Below the pieces are notes generated by a model. That model made no database searches, was not told the DNA's origin, and saw only the letters and a list, made by a program, of their open reading frames with translations. A stretch of 64,000 nt of DNA, from NCBI RefSeq assembly GCF_021606685.1, contig NZ_WKCB01000013.1, forward strand, positions 1-64,000. Direction: 5' to 3'. Both the position numbers and the translations under genes were made by a program. Numbering within the stretch: position 1 is the first letter of the stretch; each line of letters begins with the position of its first letter. This DNA comes from Pseudomonas syringae. GTDB taxonomy: Bacteria > Pseudomonadota > Gammaproteobacteria > Pseudomonadales > Pseudomonadaceae. Of this stretch, positions 1 through 8,187 are shown in pieces.

Positions 1-90
1 GTTGCCCCCGGGGGGCTTTGTGGGCGCGGGGCCTTCCCCGATTTGGGCGGCGTGGCCCCAAAAAAAAAAGCGGGAGCGCTGCGCACTCCA

Positions 91-113
91 GCGCGGGCAA
101 GCCCGCTCGCCAC
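91..113. repeat. REP palindrome in gene-free left edge
   Basis: A GC-rich palindrome (GCGGGCAAGCCCGC core, followed by TCGCCAC) matches the longer inverted pair at 16421-16547, so this is one member of the Pseudomonas REP family. The rest of positions 1-350 holds a run of ten A residues at 61-69 and AT-richer sequence just before the first gene. I see no convincing gene in it; the promoter of the ATP-grasp gene must lie in about 200-340. Confidence 0.75.
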
Positions 114-350
114 GAATGCCCGTTCGCGTCCGACTAATCAGTGCCAAGTGCCGATTCCGGCACAAGCATTGCTTTATCCATTCATCTGCCCGGATTCAGG
201 AGCAATCGTTACCCCCCGACCCAGAGCCGACCCCATAAGAAAGTAAGGACCAGGTCTGTTGGCACCCTCAGCCACAGGCTCATAAAAAAATGCGTTTTTT
301 AAAGCGGCAGTGCCACTCCGCGCACCCCTCGGCACTGACAAGGTACTGGA

Positions 351-1760
351 ATGGCTCGATCTTTCTTTGATGAAATGAATCACGCAAACGGCGAGTGCCG
401 TGCGCACTATCAGGATTTCTCCCGCTGGCTGGCCAACACGCCGCCGGAACTGCTGGCCCAGCGTCGTCGCGAAGCTGATCTGCTGTTCCATCGCGCGGGG
501 ATCACCTTCACCCTCTACGGCGACGAACAAGACACCGAGCGCCTGATCCCCTTCGACATCATCCCGCGCAGCATCCCCGCCAGTGAATGGAGCGTGATCG
601 AACGCGGCTGTATCCAGCGCGTGAATGCGCTGAACATGTTCCTCGCCGACATCTACCACGACCAGCGCATCATCAAGGCCGGGATCATTCCGGCGGACCA
701 GGTGCTGGGCAACGAGGGTTACCAGAAGGCCATGGTCGGCCTGGACCTGCACCGCGACATCTACTCGCACATCTCCGGGGTGGACCTGGTGCGCGATGGC
801 GACGGCACCTATTACGTGCTCGAAGACAACCTGCGCACCCCCAGCGGCGTGAGCTACATGCTCGAAGACCGCAAGATGATGATGCGCCTGTTCCCCGAAG
901 TGTTCGCCAAGCAGCGCATCGCGCCGGTGGACCACTACCCCAACCTGCTGCTCAAGACCCTGAAAAGCTCGAGTCGCCTGGACAACCCCAATGTGGTGGT
1001 GCTGACCCCAGGGCGCTTTAACAGTGCGTTTTTCGAGCACGCGTTCCTGGCCCGGGAAATGGGCGTGGAACTGGTGGAAGGCGCCGACCTGTTCGTGCAC
1101 GACCTCAAGGTCTTCATGCGCACCACCGACGGCCCCAAGCCGGTCGACGTGATTTATCGGCGGATCGACGACGCCTTCCTCGACCCCAAAGCCTTCAACC
1201 CCGACTCCATGCTTGGCGTGCCCGGCCTGGTAGCCGCCTACTGCGCGGGCAATGTAGTGCTCGCCAACGCCATCGGCACCGGCGTGGCCGATGACAAATC
1301 GATCTACCCCTACGTGCCGGCGATGATCAAGTTTTACCTGGATGAAGAACCCATCCTGCAAAACGTACCGACCTTCCAGTGCCGCAAGCCCGATGAGCTG
1401 TCCCATGTGCTGGCCAACCTGGCAGACCTGGTGGTCAAGGAAACCCAGGGCTCCGGCGGCTACGGCATGCTGGTCGGCCCGGCGTCCACGGCCGCCGAGA
1501 TCGAAGACTTCCGCCAACGCATCAAGGCGCGCCCCCACGCGTACATTGCGCAACCAACCCTGAGCCTGTCCACCTGCCCCACCTTTGTCGAAAACGGCAT
1601 CGCGCCCCGGCACATTGACCTGCGGCCCTTCGTGCTCTCGGGCAAGGAAACCCGCCTGGTGCCCGGCGGCCTGACGCGGGTGGCCCTGCGTGAAGGCTCG
1701 TTGATCGTCAACTCGTCCCAAGGCGGCGGAACCAAGGACACCTGGGTGGTGGAGGGCTGA
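351..1760 (+). CDS. circularly permuted ATP-grasp protein (DUF404/DUF407)
   Basis: 469-residue cytoplasmic protein of the circularly permuted type 2 ATP-grasp family, expected to form a carboxylate-amine (peptide-like) bond using ATP; the substrate is unknown. The family blocks are visible: FTLYGDEQDTERLIPFD near residue 50, DLVRDGDGTYYVLEDNLRTP near 145-165, the glycine-rich KETQGSGGYGMLVGP near 365, and RHIDLRPFVL near 425. The ATG follows AAGG at 340-343. The alpha-E gene starts 2 bases after the stop, the usual pairing for this family. In many bacteria a transglutaminase-like gene completes the cluster; here the next gene is on the other strand, so it is absent from this position. Confidence 0.93.
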   Translation: MARSFFDEMNHANGECRAHYQDFSRWLANTPPELLAQRRREADLLFHRAGITFTLYGDEQDTERLIPFDIIPRSIPASEWSVIERGCIQRVNALNMFLADIYHDQRIIKAGIIPADQVLGNEGYQKAMVGLDLHRDIYSHISGVDLVRDGDGTYYVLEDNLRTPSGVSYMLEDRKMMMRLFPEVFAKQRIAPVDHYPNLLLKTLKSSSRLDNPNVVVLTPGRFNSAFFEHAFLAREMGVELVEGADLFVHDLKVFMRTTDGPKPVDVIYRRIDDAFLDPKAFNPDSMLGVPGLVAAYCAGNVVLANAIGTGVADDKSIYPYVPAMIKFYLDEEPILQNVPTFQCRKPDELSHVLANLADLVVKETQGSGGYGMLVGPASTAAEIEDFRQRIKARPHAYIAQPTLSLSTCPTFVENGIAPRHIDLRPFVLSGKETRLVPGGLTRVALREGSLIVNSSQGGGTKDTWVVEG

Positions 1761-1762
1761 GT

Positions 1763-2713
1763 ATGTTGAGTAGAACCGCAGCAGATCTGTACTGGATGTC
1801 GCGTTACCTGGAGCGCGCCGAGAACCTGGCGCGCATGCTTGAAGTCAGTTACTCGCTGTCCTTGATGCCCCAGGCCGGGCGCAGCGATGGCCTGGATGAA
1901 CTGGCAATGTCGTTGCTCAGCAGCGGCACCCTGGACAGCTACCTGGAACGTCACCAGACACTGGATGCCGAGCGCATGCTGCATTTCTTCGCCCTCGACG
2001 AAGAAAACCCCGCGAGCATCTACAACTGCCTGCGCGCTGCACGGGGCAATGCCCATGCCGTGCGTGGGCGTATCACTGCCGACATGTGGGAAAACCTCAA
2101 CGCCACCTGGCTGGAAATGCGCAGCATCGCCGCCGGCGGCCTGGCGCGGCATGGCATCAGTCACTTCTGTGATTGGGTCAAGCAGCGTTCGCACCTGTTC
2201 CGTGGCGCCACGTCCGGCACCATCATGCGCAATGACGCCTACCGGTTTATTCGCCTGGGTACCTTTGTCGAGCGCGCGGACAATACCTTGCGCCTGCTGG
2301 ATGCGCGCTATGAGATGTTCGGCGAGGAATCTGAAGAGGTCAGCGACCTGTCGGCACGCGGTTACTATCAGTGGAGCGCCCTGCTGCGCGCGTTATCGTC
2401 GTTTGAGGCCTACACCGAGCTGTACCCGAATGCGCTGAACGCGCGCTCGGTGTCGGAACTGCTGTTGTTGCGCAGCGATGTACCGCGTTCGTTGCACGCG
2501 TGCATCGAGGAGTTGAGTCACATCCTCGCAGACCTGCCCGGCAGCTACGGGCGTGAGGCGCAGCGCTTGGCGGCGGAATTCGAGGCACGGCTGAGGTATA
2601 CGGGGATCGACGAGATTCTCGAAGACGGCCTGCACAGCCGCCTGACGGAATTTATCGACACCGTACGCGAGCTGGCGCGGGCCATACACAGCTCCTACCT
2701 GGAAGTGGTCTAA
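1763..2713 (+). CDS. alpha-E domain protein (DUF403)
   Basis: 316-residue, mostly helical protein that begins with the hallmark LSRTAADLYWMSRYLERAENLARML of the alpha-E family. A second conserved block is FIRLGTFVERADNTLRLLD near residues 165-185. It sits 2 bases after the ATP-grasp gene, so the two are surely co-transcribed and probably act together in the same unknown amide-forming or peptide-tagging process. No membrane segment or signal peptide is seen. The molecular role of the family is not established. Confidence 0.93.
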   Translation: MLSRTAADLYWMSRYLERAENLARMLEVSYSLSLMPQAGRSDGLDELAMSLLSSGTLDSYLERHQTLDAERMLHFFALDEENPASIYNCLRAARGNAHAVRGRITADMWENLNATWLEMRSIAAGGLARHGISHFCDWVKQRSHLFRGATSGTIMRNDAYRFIRLGTFVERADNTLRLLDARYEMFGEESEEVSDLSARGYYQWSALLRALSSFEAYTELYPNALNARSVSELLLLRSDVPRSLHACIEELSHILADLPGSYGREAQRLAAEFEARLRYTGIDEILEDGLHSRLTEFIDTVRELARAIHSSYLEVV

Positions 2714-2782
2714 GGCACACAGCCGCGCGATATGGGGGGCGCAGCGTTCGCCGGGTGGACTGACCCGGCCACGGCGCCAGGT

Positions 2783-3724
2783 TTACCTTTTTCCTAGAAA
2801 CGCGAGCATCAGCGCGTTGACCTGCGCCCCCTGCTCGTTCTGGATCCAGTGACCGCAGTTGGGCAGCACATGCTGCTCAAGGTGCGGCACCGAATCGGGC
2901 ATGCGCTTGAGGGTGTGGGCTTCAAACACACCGACGGGGTCGCGGTCACCGATCAGGAACAGCGTGGGTTGCATGACCTGGCGGCCGGCGAGGCATTCGG
3001 TGCGCTGCCAGTTGCGCTCGAAGTTGCGGTACCAGTTCAACGGGCCGCGAAACCCGTGCTTGGCGAATGTCTGCAGGTAAACGTCGAGGTCCTCGCGTGA
3101 ACACCAGGACGGCAACGCGTCAGGCGGTGAGGTGCCTTCCAGCAAGCGCGCACTGGCTGGTTTCTGCTGCAAAAACACGTCCTGGTCCTGCATGAACAGG
3201 CGCAGCGTGCGTTCGATATCGGCATTCAATTCCCGCTCGGCCACGCCCGGTTCCTGAAAATACACGATGTAATTGAAACGATCGGCGTACAGCTCGCGCA
3301 GGATCTCGATCACCGGTCGGCGCGCCCGCCCGGCAAACGGCACCGACATCGTGATCAGCCGCGTCACCCGCTCAGGCTCGAGCAACGCCAGGTGCCACGC
3401 CACCACGGCGCCCCAGTCATGGCCAACCATTACAACCTGTGCATGGCCAAAATGGTCCATGGCCTGCTGGATATCGGCACACAGCGTCAGCAGGTCGTAG
3501 TCGGCGACTGCAGCCGGCGAACTCGATTGCCCATAACCGCGCATCTGTGGGGCGAACACCCGATAACCCGCTGCGGTCAGCGCCGGAATCTGCTCGCGCC
3601 AAGAGTGCCAGCACTCCGGGAAGCCATGGAGCAGCCAGATCGGTTGGCCGTGCTCCGGGCCCGCGACGTGGATGCAGAGCTCAATACCGTTGACAGCCAG
3701 GGTGTGCGCGATCGAGTGGCTCAT
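2783..3724 (-). CDS. alpha/beta hydrolase, epoxide-hydrolase-like
   Basis: 313-residue alpha/beta-hydrolase fold enzyme. It has the oxyanion-hole motif HGFPE (33-37), the nucleophile elbow GHDWG with Asp103 in place of Ser, a cap-domain block FNYIVYFQEPG near 170, a late acidic residue in IGDRDP and the catalytic His in NCGHWIQNE. An Asp nucleophile with cap-domain tyrosines is the epoxide hydrolase pattern; haloalkane dehalogenase is the main alternative. There is no signal peptide. It is a single gene, convergent with the alpha-E gene; the helicase gene ends 80 bases upstream of its start on the same strand. The physiological substrate cannot be told. Confidence 0.88.
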   Translation of the reverse strand: MSHSIAHTLAVNGIELCIHVAGPEHGQPIWLLHGFPECWHSWREQIPALTAAGYRVFAPQMRGYGQSSSPAAVADYDLLTLCADIQQAMDHFGHAQVVMVGHDWGAVVAWHLALLEPERVTRLITMSVPFAGRARRPVIEILRELYADRFNYIVYFQEPGVAERELNADIERTLRLFMQDQDVFLQQKPASARLLEGTSPPDALPSWCSREDLDVYLQTFAKHGFRGPLNWYRNFERNWQRTECLAGRQVMQPTLFLIGDRDPVGVFEAHTLKRMPDSVPHLEQHVLPNCGHWIQNEQGAQVNALMLAFLGKR

Positions 3725-3804
3725 GGGCGTAGCCTGTATGAAGGTTTTGCCTAGCCTGCGTGATTCGCTGCACAGGCACCAGCATCATTGATGCCAGGAA
3801 TAAC

Positions 3805-6060
3805 TCAATCAACCACCCACCAACGTGGCAGCAACTGGCGCACCCGCGCTTCGCCGAAGCGGTCGTCGATCAGCATCACCACGCCCTGGTCCTGCTGGCT
3901 GCGGATCACCCTGCCGGCTGCCTGCACGACTTTCTGCACGCCGGGGTACAGATAGGTGTAGTCATAGCCGGCGCCGAAAACGGCGCCCATGCGCGCCTTC
4001 ATCTGCTCGTTGACCGGATTCAGTTGCGGCAAGCCCAGGGTGGCGATAAACGCGCCGATCAGGCGCGCACCGGGCAGGTCGATACCTTCGCCAAACGCAC
4101 CGCCGAGCACGGCAAAGCCGATGCCCTGGCTGTGCTCGGTGAACTGGTCGAGAAAGCCCTGGCGCTCAACCTCGGCCATGCCGCGCGATTGCAGCCACAG
4201 CGCGATCTGCGGGTGGCGCTCGGCCAACAATTGCGCCACCTGTTGCAGGTAATCAAAGCTTGAGAAAAACGCCAGGTAGTTACCCGGCTGGCGGCTGAAC
4301 TGCTGGGCGATCAGCTCGACAATCGGCGCCAACGAAGCCTCGCGATGCACAAAGCGTGTCGAGATCTGATCGACGATGCGCACCTGCAGTTGTTCGGCCT
4401 TGAACGGCGATTCGACATCGATCCAGGCAGTGTCCGGCGGCAGGCCCAGCAGGTCGGCGTAGTAATGGCGCGGGCTGAGCGTGGCGGAGAACAGCACGCA
4501 GCTGCGGGCCGCCGTCAGGCGTGGGCGAATGAACTCGGCGGGCACCACGTTGCGCAGGCACAGGGTTGAACTGCTGCGCTTGCCACTGAACTGGCGCTTG
4601 CTGATATCAAAGATGAAGTGCTCATTGAACAGCTCGGCGACCTTGGCAAATTGCAGCGCTTCAAAATAGAAGGCCTGCAGGTCCCCCGCCAACGCCTCGG
4701 GGTGGTCATTGAAGTAGTCGCCCATCGCGCCGGTGCACAGACTCAGGGCCTGCAACAGTTTTTCCGGGCGGGTGGCGTAGGCCTGGTACGGCGCCAGTTG
4801 ATCCTTGTGCAGCGCGTTCCATTCGCGGTTCAGGCGCTGCAAGGGCTTCTTCAGCGGCTCGGGGGCGCTCTCGCGCAGGGTTTTGAGGCTGTATTGGTCA
4901 AGGCTGGCGCTGTACATCGAACGCGCGCGCTCCACCAGGTTATGGGCCTCGTCCACCAGCACCGCGGCGCGCCATAGGTTGAGCTGGGCCAGGCCGAACA
5001 GCATGGCGCCAAAGTCGAAGTAATAGTTGTAGTCGGCGACCACCAGGTCAGCCCAGCGCGCCATTTCCTGGCTCAAGTAATAGGGGCACACGTCATGGGC
5101 CAAGGCCACGTCACGCAGGTTGCGCTGGTCGAGCAGGCGCAGCCGGGACGCAGCGACGCGCGCGGCGGGCAAACGATCGTAGAAACCCTTGGCCAAGGGG
5201 CAGGACTCGCCGTGACAGGCTTTGTCCGGGTGTTCGCAGGCCTTGTCGCGCGCCACCAGTTCCAGGACGCGCAATGGCAGGTCGGGGCTGCTGCTGAACA
5301 GCACCTGCGCGGCATCAAGGGCGAGTTTGCGCCCGGGGGTCTTGGCCGTGAGGAAGAACATTTTGTCCAGTTGCTGGGGCGCCAGGGCCTTGAGCAGCGC
5401 AAAGATTGTGCCGATGGTTTTACCAATCCCCGTGGGTGCTTGCGCCATCAGGCAGCGGCCGGTGGTGACGGCCTTGTACACCGACTCGGCCAGCGCGCGC
5501 TGGCCGGGACGAAAGTCGGCATGGGGGAAGCCCAAGGTTTGCGCGGCACGGTTGCGCGCGGCGCGGTGCGCCATCTCCTGCTCGGCCCAGCCGAGGAACA
5601 GCGCGCATTGCTGGTTGAAGAAGGGCTCCAGCTCGGCGGCCGTAAAGGGCTGGCTGAGCACGGTCTCGCCTTCGCCGACGATATCGAAGTACACCAGCGC
5701 CAGGTTGATGTGCGTGAGGCCGAGCGTGCGGCACATCAACCAACCGTACACCTTGACCTGGGCCCAATGCAGTTGCCGATGGTTGGCGGGCTGCGCAGCG
5801 AGGTCACCACGGTAAGTCTTGACCTCCTCCAGGCGGTTGGCGTCCGGGTCGTAGCCGTCTGCCCTGCCCCGCACCCGCAGTTGCTGGTAGTCGCCTTCCA
5901 GGCTCACTTCATGCTGATAGTGAGCGCTGCGCCGCGAGGCCACGGTGCGATGGCCAATGATGCCTTCCTGAGCGCTGGGCGACGGCGTAAAACGCAGGTC
6001 CAGATCGCCCACCTTGGCGGTGAACTCACAGAGCGCGCGTACGGCTACGGTGTAGCTCAA
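3805..6060 (-). CDS. XPD/DinG-type Fe-S helicase with N-terminal RecB-like nuclease domain
   Basis: 751-residue superfamily 2 DNA helicase. Walker A is APTGIGKT (208-215) and motif II is DEAH in LVDEAHNL. Four cysteines (C-x6-C-x4-C and a later C before PYYLSQE) match the iron-sulfur cluster of XPD/DinG enzymes. The first 130 residues look like a PD-(D/E)XK nuclease of the RecB/Cas4 type: GRADGYD (Asp68), EEVKTY (Glu79, Lys81) and a QxxxY motif at Gln101. The chosen start is TTG at 6060, overlapping the TGA of the upstream FAN1 gene (TTGA); a longer reading frame to 6369 lies wholly inside FAN1 and is not used. It is translationally coupled to fan1, so a joint role in crosslink or flap processing is inferred. 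Confidence 0.9.
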   Translation of the reverse strand: MSYTVAVRALCEFTAKVGDLDLRFTPSPSAQEGIIGHRTVASRRSAHYQHEVSLEGDYQQLRVRGRADGYDPDANRLEEVKTYRGDLAAQPANHRQLHWAQVKVYGWLMCRTLGLTHINLALVYFDIVGEGETVLSQPFTAAELEPFFNQQCALFLGWAEQEMAHRAARNRAAQTLGFPHADFRPGQRALAESVYKAVTTGRCLMAQAPTGIGKTIGTIFALLKALAPQQLDKMFFLTAKTPGRKLALDAAQVLFSSSPDLPLRVLELVARDKACEHPDKACHGESCPLAKGFYDRLPAARVAASRLRLLDQRNLRDVALAHDVCPYYLSQEMARWADLVVADYNYYFDFGAMLFGLAQLNLWRAAVLVDEAHNLVERARSMYSASLDQYSLKTLRESAPEPLKKPLQRLNREWNALHKDQLAPYQAYATRPEKLLQALSLCTGAMGDYFNDHPEALAGDLQAFYFEALQFAKVAELFNEHFIFDISKRQFSGKRSSSTLCLRNVVPAEFIRPRLTAARSCVLFSATLSPRHYYADLLGLPPDTAWIDVESPFKAEQLQVRIVDQISTRFVHREASLAPIVELIAQQFSRQPGNYLAFFSSFDYLQQVAQLLAERHPQIALWLQSRGMAEVERQGFLDQFTEHSQGIGFAVLGGAFGEGIDLPGARLIGAFIATLGLPQLNPVNEQMKARMGAVFGAGYDYTYLYPGVQKVVQAAGRVIRSQQDQGVVMLIDDRFGEARVRQLLPRWWVVD

Positions 6061-7706
6061 GCGCTTTGCTCCGCCCAGCGCACATAGCAGACGGTGACCG
6101 GCATCTGGTATTCGCCGCAGAACTCCAGCCAACGCAGCTGGTTGTCTTGCAAACGGTCGCCCGGGCCCTTGACCTCGATCATGCGGTAGGTTTTTTGCGC
6201 TGGCCAGAACTGGATCAGGTCGGGCATGCCCGCGCGGTTGGCGCGAATATCCAACAACAGTCGCTCGAACCAGTAACGCAGGTGTTCGGCAGGCAAGCAG
6301 TCCAGGGCCTGTTCCAGCAGCTCTTCGCTGAGCAGGTTCCAGAACACGAAAGGCGACTGGATGGCCCACTTCTCGCGGTAACGTTGGCGAATCGTGGCCT
6401 TGTAGCGCTCACCCTGCAGTTGCTCGAAGCACGCGGCAAACAGCGGCGCGCGGCGTTGGTGGAAGTCTGCGCTGTGCAGGTCCGCCGGCCCGCGCTGGAA
6501 CGGGTGGAAAAACGCACCCGGCAACGGCGCAAAAATCGCCTCCCAGCACAACAGGCCGAAGAGTGAATTGATCAGGCCGTTCTCCACGTAGTGCACCGGC
6601 GCGTCGGGCTCGCCGAGGTGCGCCTGCACGCAGTACTCCACCGACATCAGCGGCTCGGGCGGGGTCAGTTCCAGGTCGAGGCGCGTGACGGCGCGCGGTG
6701 TGGCCTTGGGCACGGCCGGTTCGCCGAGTTTGCGCCGCAGGCGCGGCAACACCCGCAGCAGGTGCTGCTGCTCGGCGGCGCTTTCCGGCGCCTGTTGCGC
6801 CGCGCTTGCCAGGGCCATGGCCTGGGCGTAATCCTCCTTGCGCTCCAGCACGCGGATCAGCCGTGCGCGGGCGCCGGGGTAAGCGCAGGCGCGGTAGATC
6901 TGCTGCGCCAGGTCCAGCTCGGCGCTGCGCTCACAATACTGACCGATCTGAAACAGCAGCTTGGCCCGGCGCTTTTCCAGCCAGGGGTTGTCGGTGTGCA
7001 GCGTCTCGACCCGCGCCAGCACGTCCTCCAGCGGCTCGCCGCTTTCGAAGCCTTGCTGGCACTGGTGCAAAAACAGGTAGCCGTGCACGTCCTCTCGGCT
7101 GCGCAGGCCGCGGGACTCAGCGCAGAACTCGACCTTTTCATAGGTGTAGATGCCCAGGTCAGCCAGCACGAACTCAGACCAGTCCTGATGCAGGTTGCCG
7201 AAGAACATCAGGCGCAGCCGGTCGCACAGCTCCATCACGCTGAGGCTGTAGAGCGTGTCGGCAATCTCGGGGCACCACTGGGCAAAACTGCGCGGTTCGG
7301 TGAACTGCGCGGCCAGGCCCTCCAGCCAGTCAGCCTTGTTGCCCCTCGGCTGGTCGATCCAGGGCCTGAAGGCCGCGAGCAGCTCGCCTTTTTGCAGCAA
7401 GGCGCACAACGCTTCAACGCCGAGCAAACAGTGCGCGTCCACCCAACCAAGTTCCAGCAGCGGGCCGACAGCGGCGTGGGGGCAACCGATCTCCAGGTAG
7501 CTGAGCTTACCCGCGCGAAAATGCACGCCCTTGCGCATCACCATGCGCACCAACAGCGCCTGGGACGCTTGCGGCAACCTGTCAAATTGCTGAATGAAAT
7601 GCACTTCATCGGGGTCGAGCAAATCTGCATAGCGTTGCCCCAGCCAATGCAGGACCTGGCGGAAGTTATGCAGGTAATAGAGCGGGTCGTCGAGGGGATT
7701 GGCCAT
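6057..7706 (-). CDS. fan1: FAN1-type structure-specific nuclease (VRR-NUC domain)
   Basis: 549-residue homolog of bacterial FAN1, a 5' flap endonuclease/exonuclease that in Pseudomonas aeruginosa processes interstrand crosslinks in vitro. The C-terminal VRR-NUC domain carries the catalytic PD-(D/E)XK signature: GMPDL (Asp496) and MIEVKGPGD (Glu511, Lys513). The middle is helical with TPR-like repeats and the N-terminal part is the DNA-binding region. I prefer the ATG at 7706; an in-frame ATG at 7715 adds three residues, and neither has a clear Shine-Dalgarno. It is the first gene of a two-gene operon with the iron-sulfur helicase, and a LexA-like box sits directly upstream. Confidence 0.9.
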   Translation of the reverse strand: MANPLDDPLYYLHNFRQVLHWLGQRYADLLDPDEVHFIQQFDRLPQASQALLVRMVMRKGVHFRAGKLSYLEIGCPHAAVGPLLELGWVDAHCLLGVEALCALLQKGELLAAFRPWIDQPRGNKADWLEGLAAQFTEPRSFAQWCPEIADTLYSLSVMELCDRLRLMFFGNLHQDWSEFVLADLGIYTYEKVEFCAESRGLRSREDVHGYLFLHQCQQGFESGEPLEDVLARVETLHTDNPWLEKRRAKLLFQIGQYCERSAELDLAQQIYRACAYPGARARLIRVLERKEDYAQAMALASAAQQAPESAAEQQHLLRVLPRLRRKLGEPAVPKATPRAVTRLDLELTPPEPLMSVEYCVQAHLGEPDAPVHYVENGLINSLFGLLCWEAIFAPLPGAFFHPFQRGPADLHSADFHQRRAPLFAACFEQLQGERYKATIRQRYREKWAIQSPFVFWNLLSEELLEQALDCLPAEHLRYWFERLLLDIRANRAGMPDLIQFWPAQKTYRMIEVKGPGDRLQDNQLRWLEFCGEYQMPVTVCYVRWAEQSA

Positions 7707-7725
7707 GGTACGCATTGATCAAATA

Positions 7726-7741
7726 CTGGTTATGCATACAG
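7726..7741. promoter_or_regulatory. candidate LexA (SOS) box upstream of fan1
   Basis: CTGGTTATGCATACAG has the CTG-N10-CAG frame of a LexA site and matches 12 of 16 positions of CTGTATATATATACAG. It lies 10 bases upstream of the ATG at 7715 and 19 upstream of the preferred start at 7706, where a repressor would block transcription of fan1 and the helicase. The divergent lipoprotein gene starts about 150 bases away. The match is by eye. Confidence 0.55.
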
Positions 7742-7892
7742 AGTGCCGTCGCCACCGCACTGTTGCAATCGGTAATAGATAAATGGCGCAGGCAACTTTC
7801 TGCATAAAAGTGATCAGATGGGGGAGTCGATGGCGTAACATTTGTGGCCCGCGCCTCTGGGACGGGATTTTTCAAGGTTAAAGGTAAGGGTT

Positions 7893-8117
7893 ATGAACAT
7901 GAAGAATTTGGGTCTGCCACTGGTTGCACTCACTTTTCTGCTGATGGCCGGTTGCGCGACGCAAACCGTAGTGACGCTGCAAAATGGCACGCAGTATTTG
8001 ACCAAGGATTCGCCAAAAACCAAATCCGCCGATGGCTTCTACGAGTTCACCGACATTGCCGGCAAGCGCATCCGCGTGAAGGCCGATGACGTGGCCACGG
8101 TGCGTAAGGAAGACTGA
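7893..8117 (+). CDS. small outer-membrane lipoprotein, YgdI/YgdR family (DUF903)
   Basis: 74-residue protein with a lipoprotein signal peptide ending in LLMAGC, so it is lipidated at Cys near residue 20 and anchored on the periplasmic side of a membrane. The rest, with LQNGTQYLTKDSPK and GFYEFTDIAGKRIRVKADDV, is the YgdI/YgdR fold (small SH3-like beta barrel). The start at 7893 follows AAGGTAAGG and gives a proper signal peptide; an upstream in-frame ATG at 7842 would add 17 residues in front of it and is unlikely. Function of the family is unknown. Confidence 0.88.
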   Translation: MNMKNLGLPLVALTFLLMAGCATQTVVTLQNGTQYLTKDSPKTKSADGFYEFTDIAGKRIRVKADDVATVRKED

Positions 8118-8143
8118 TTTTTGGCGACAAATACCTGATAAAT

Positions 8144-8165
8144 GTGGGAGCAGGCGTGCTCCCAC
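8144..8165. terminator. REP-like hairpin between convergent genes
   Basis: GTGGGAGCA-GGCG-TGCTCCCAC forms a perfect 9-bp stem with a 4-base loop between the convergent lipoprotein gene and the lipase gene. It resembles the GTGGGAGC class of Pseudomonas REP and may also end transcription from both sides, although no strong T run follows. Confidence 0.6.
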
Positions 8166-8187
8166 CTGTTTATTTGCATTGCAGTCA

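Noticed and set aside
174..1721. 515-codon open frame antisense to the ATP-grasp gene
   Set aside because: GC-rich third positions of the real gene keep the opposite frame open; the protein has no family features, and the sense gene has clear motifs.
6061..6369. Extended N-terminus for the Fe-S helicase
   Set aside because: It lies entirely within the FAN1 catalytic domain in another frame; the TTG at 6060 gives the expected family start and a TTGA overlap.
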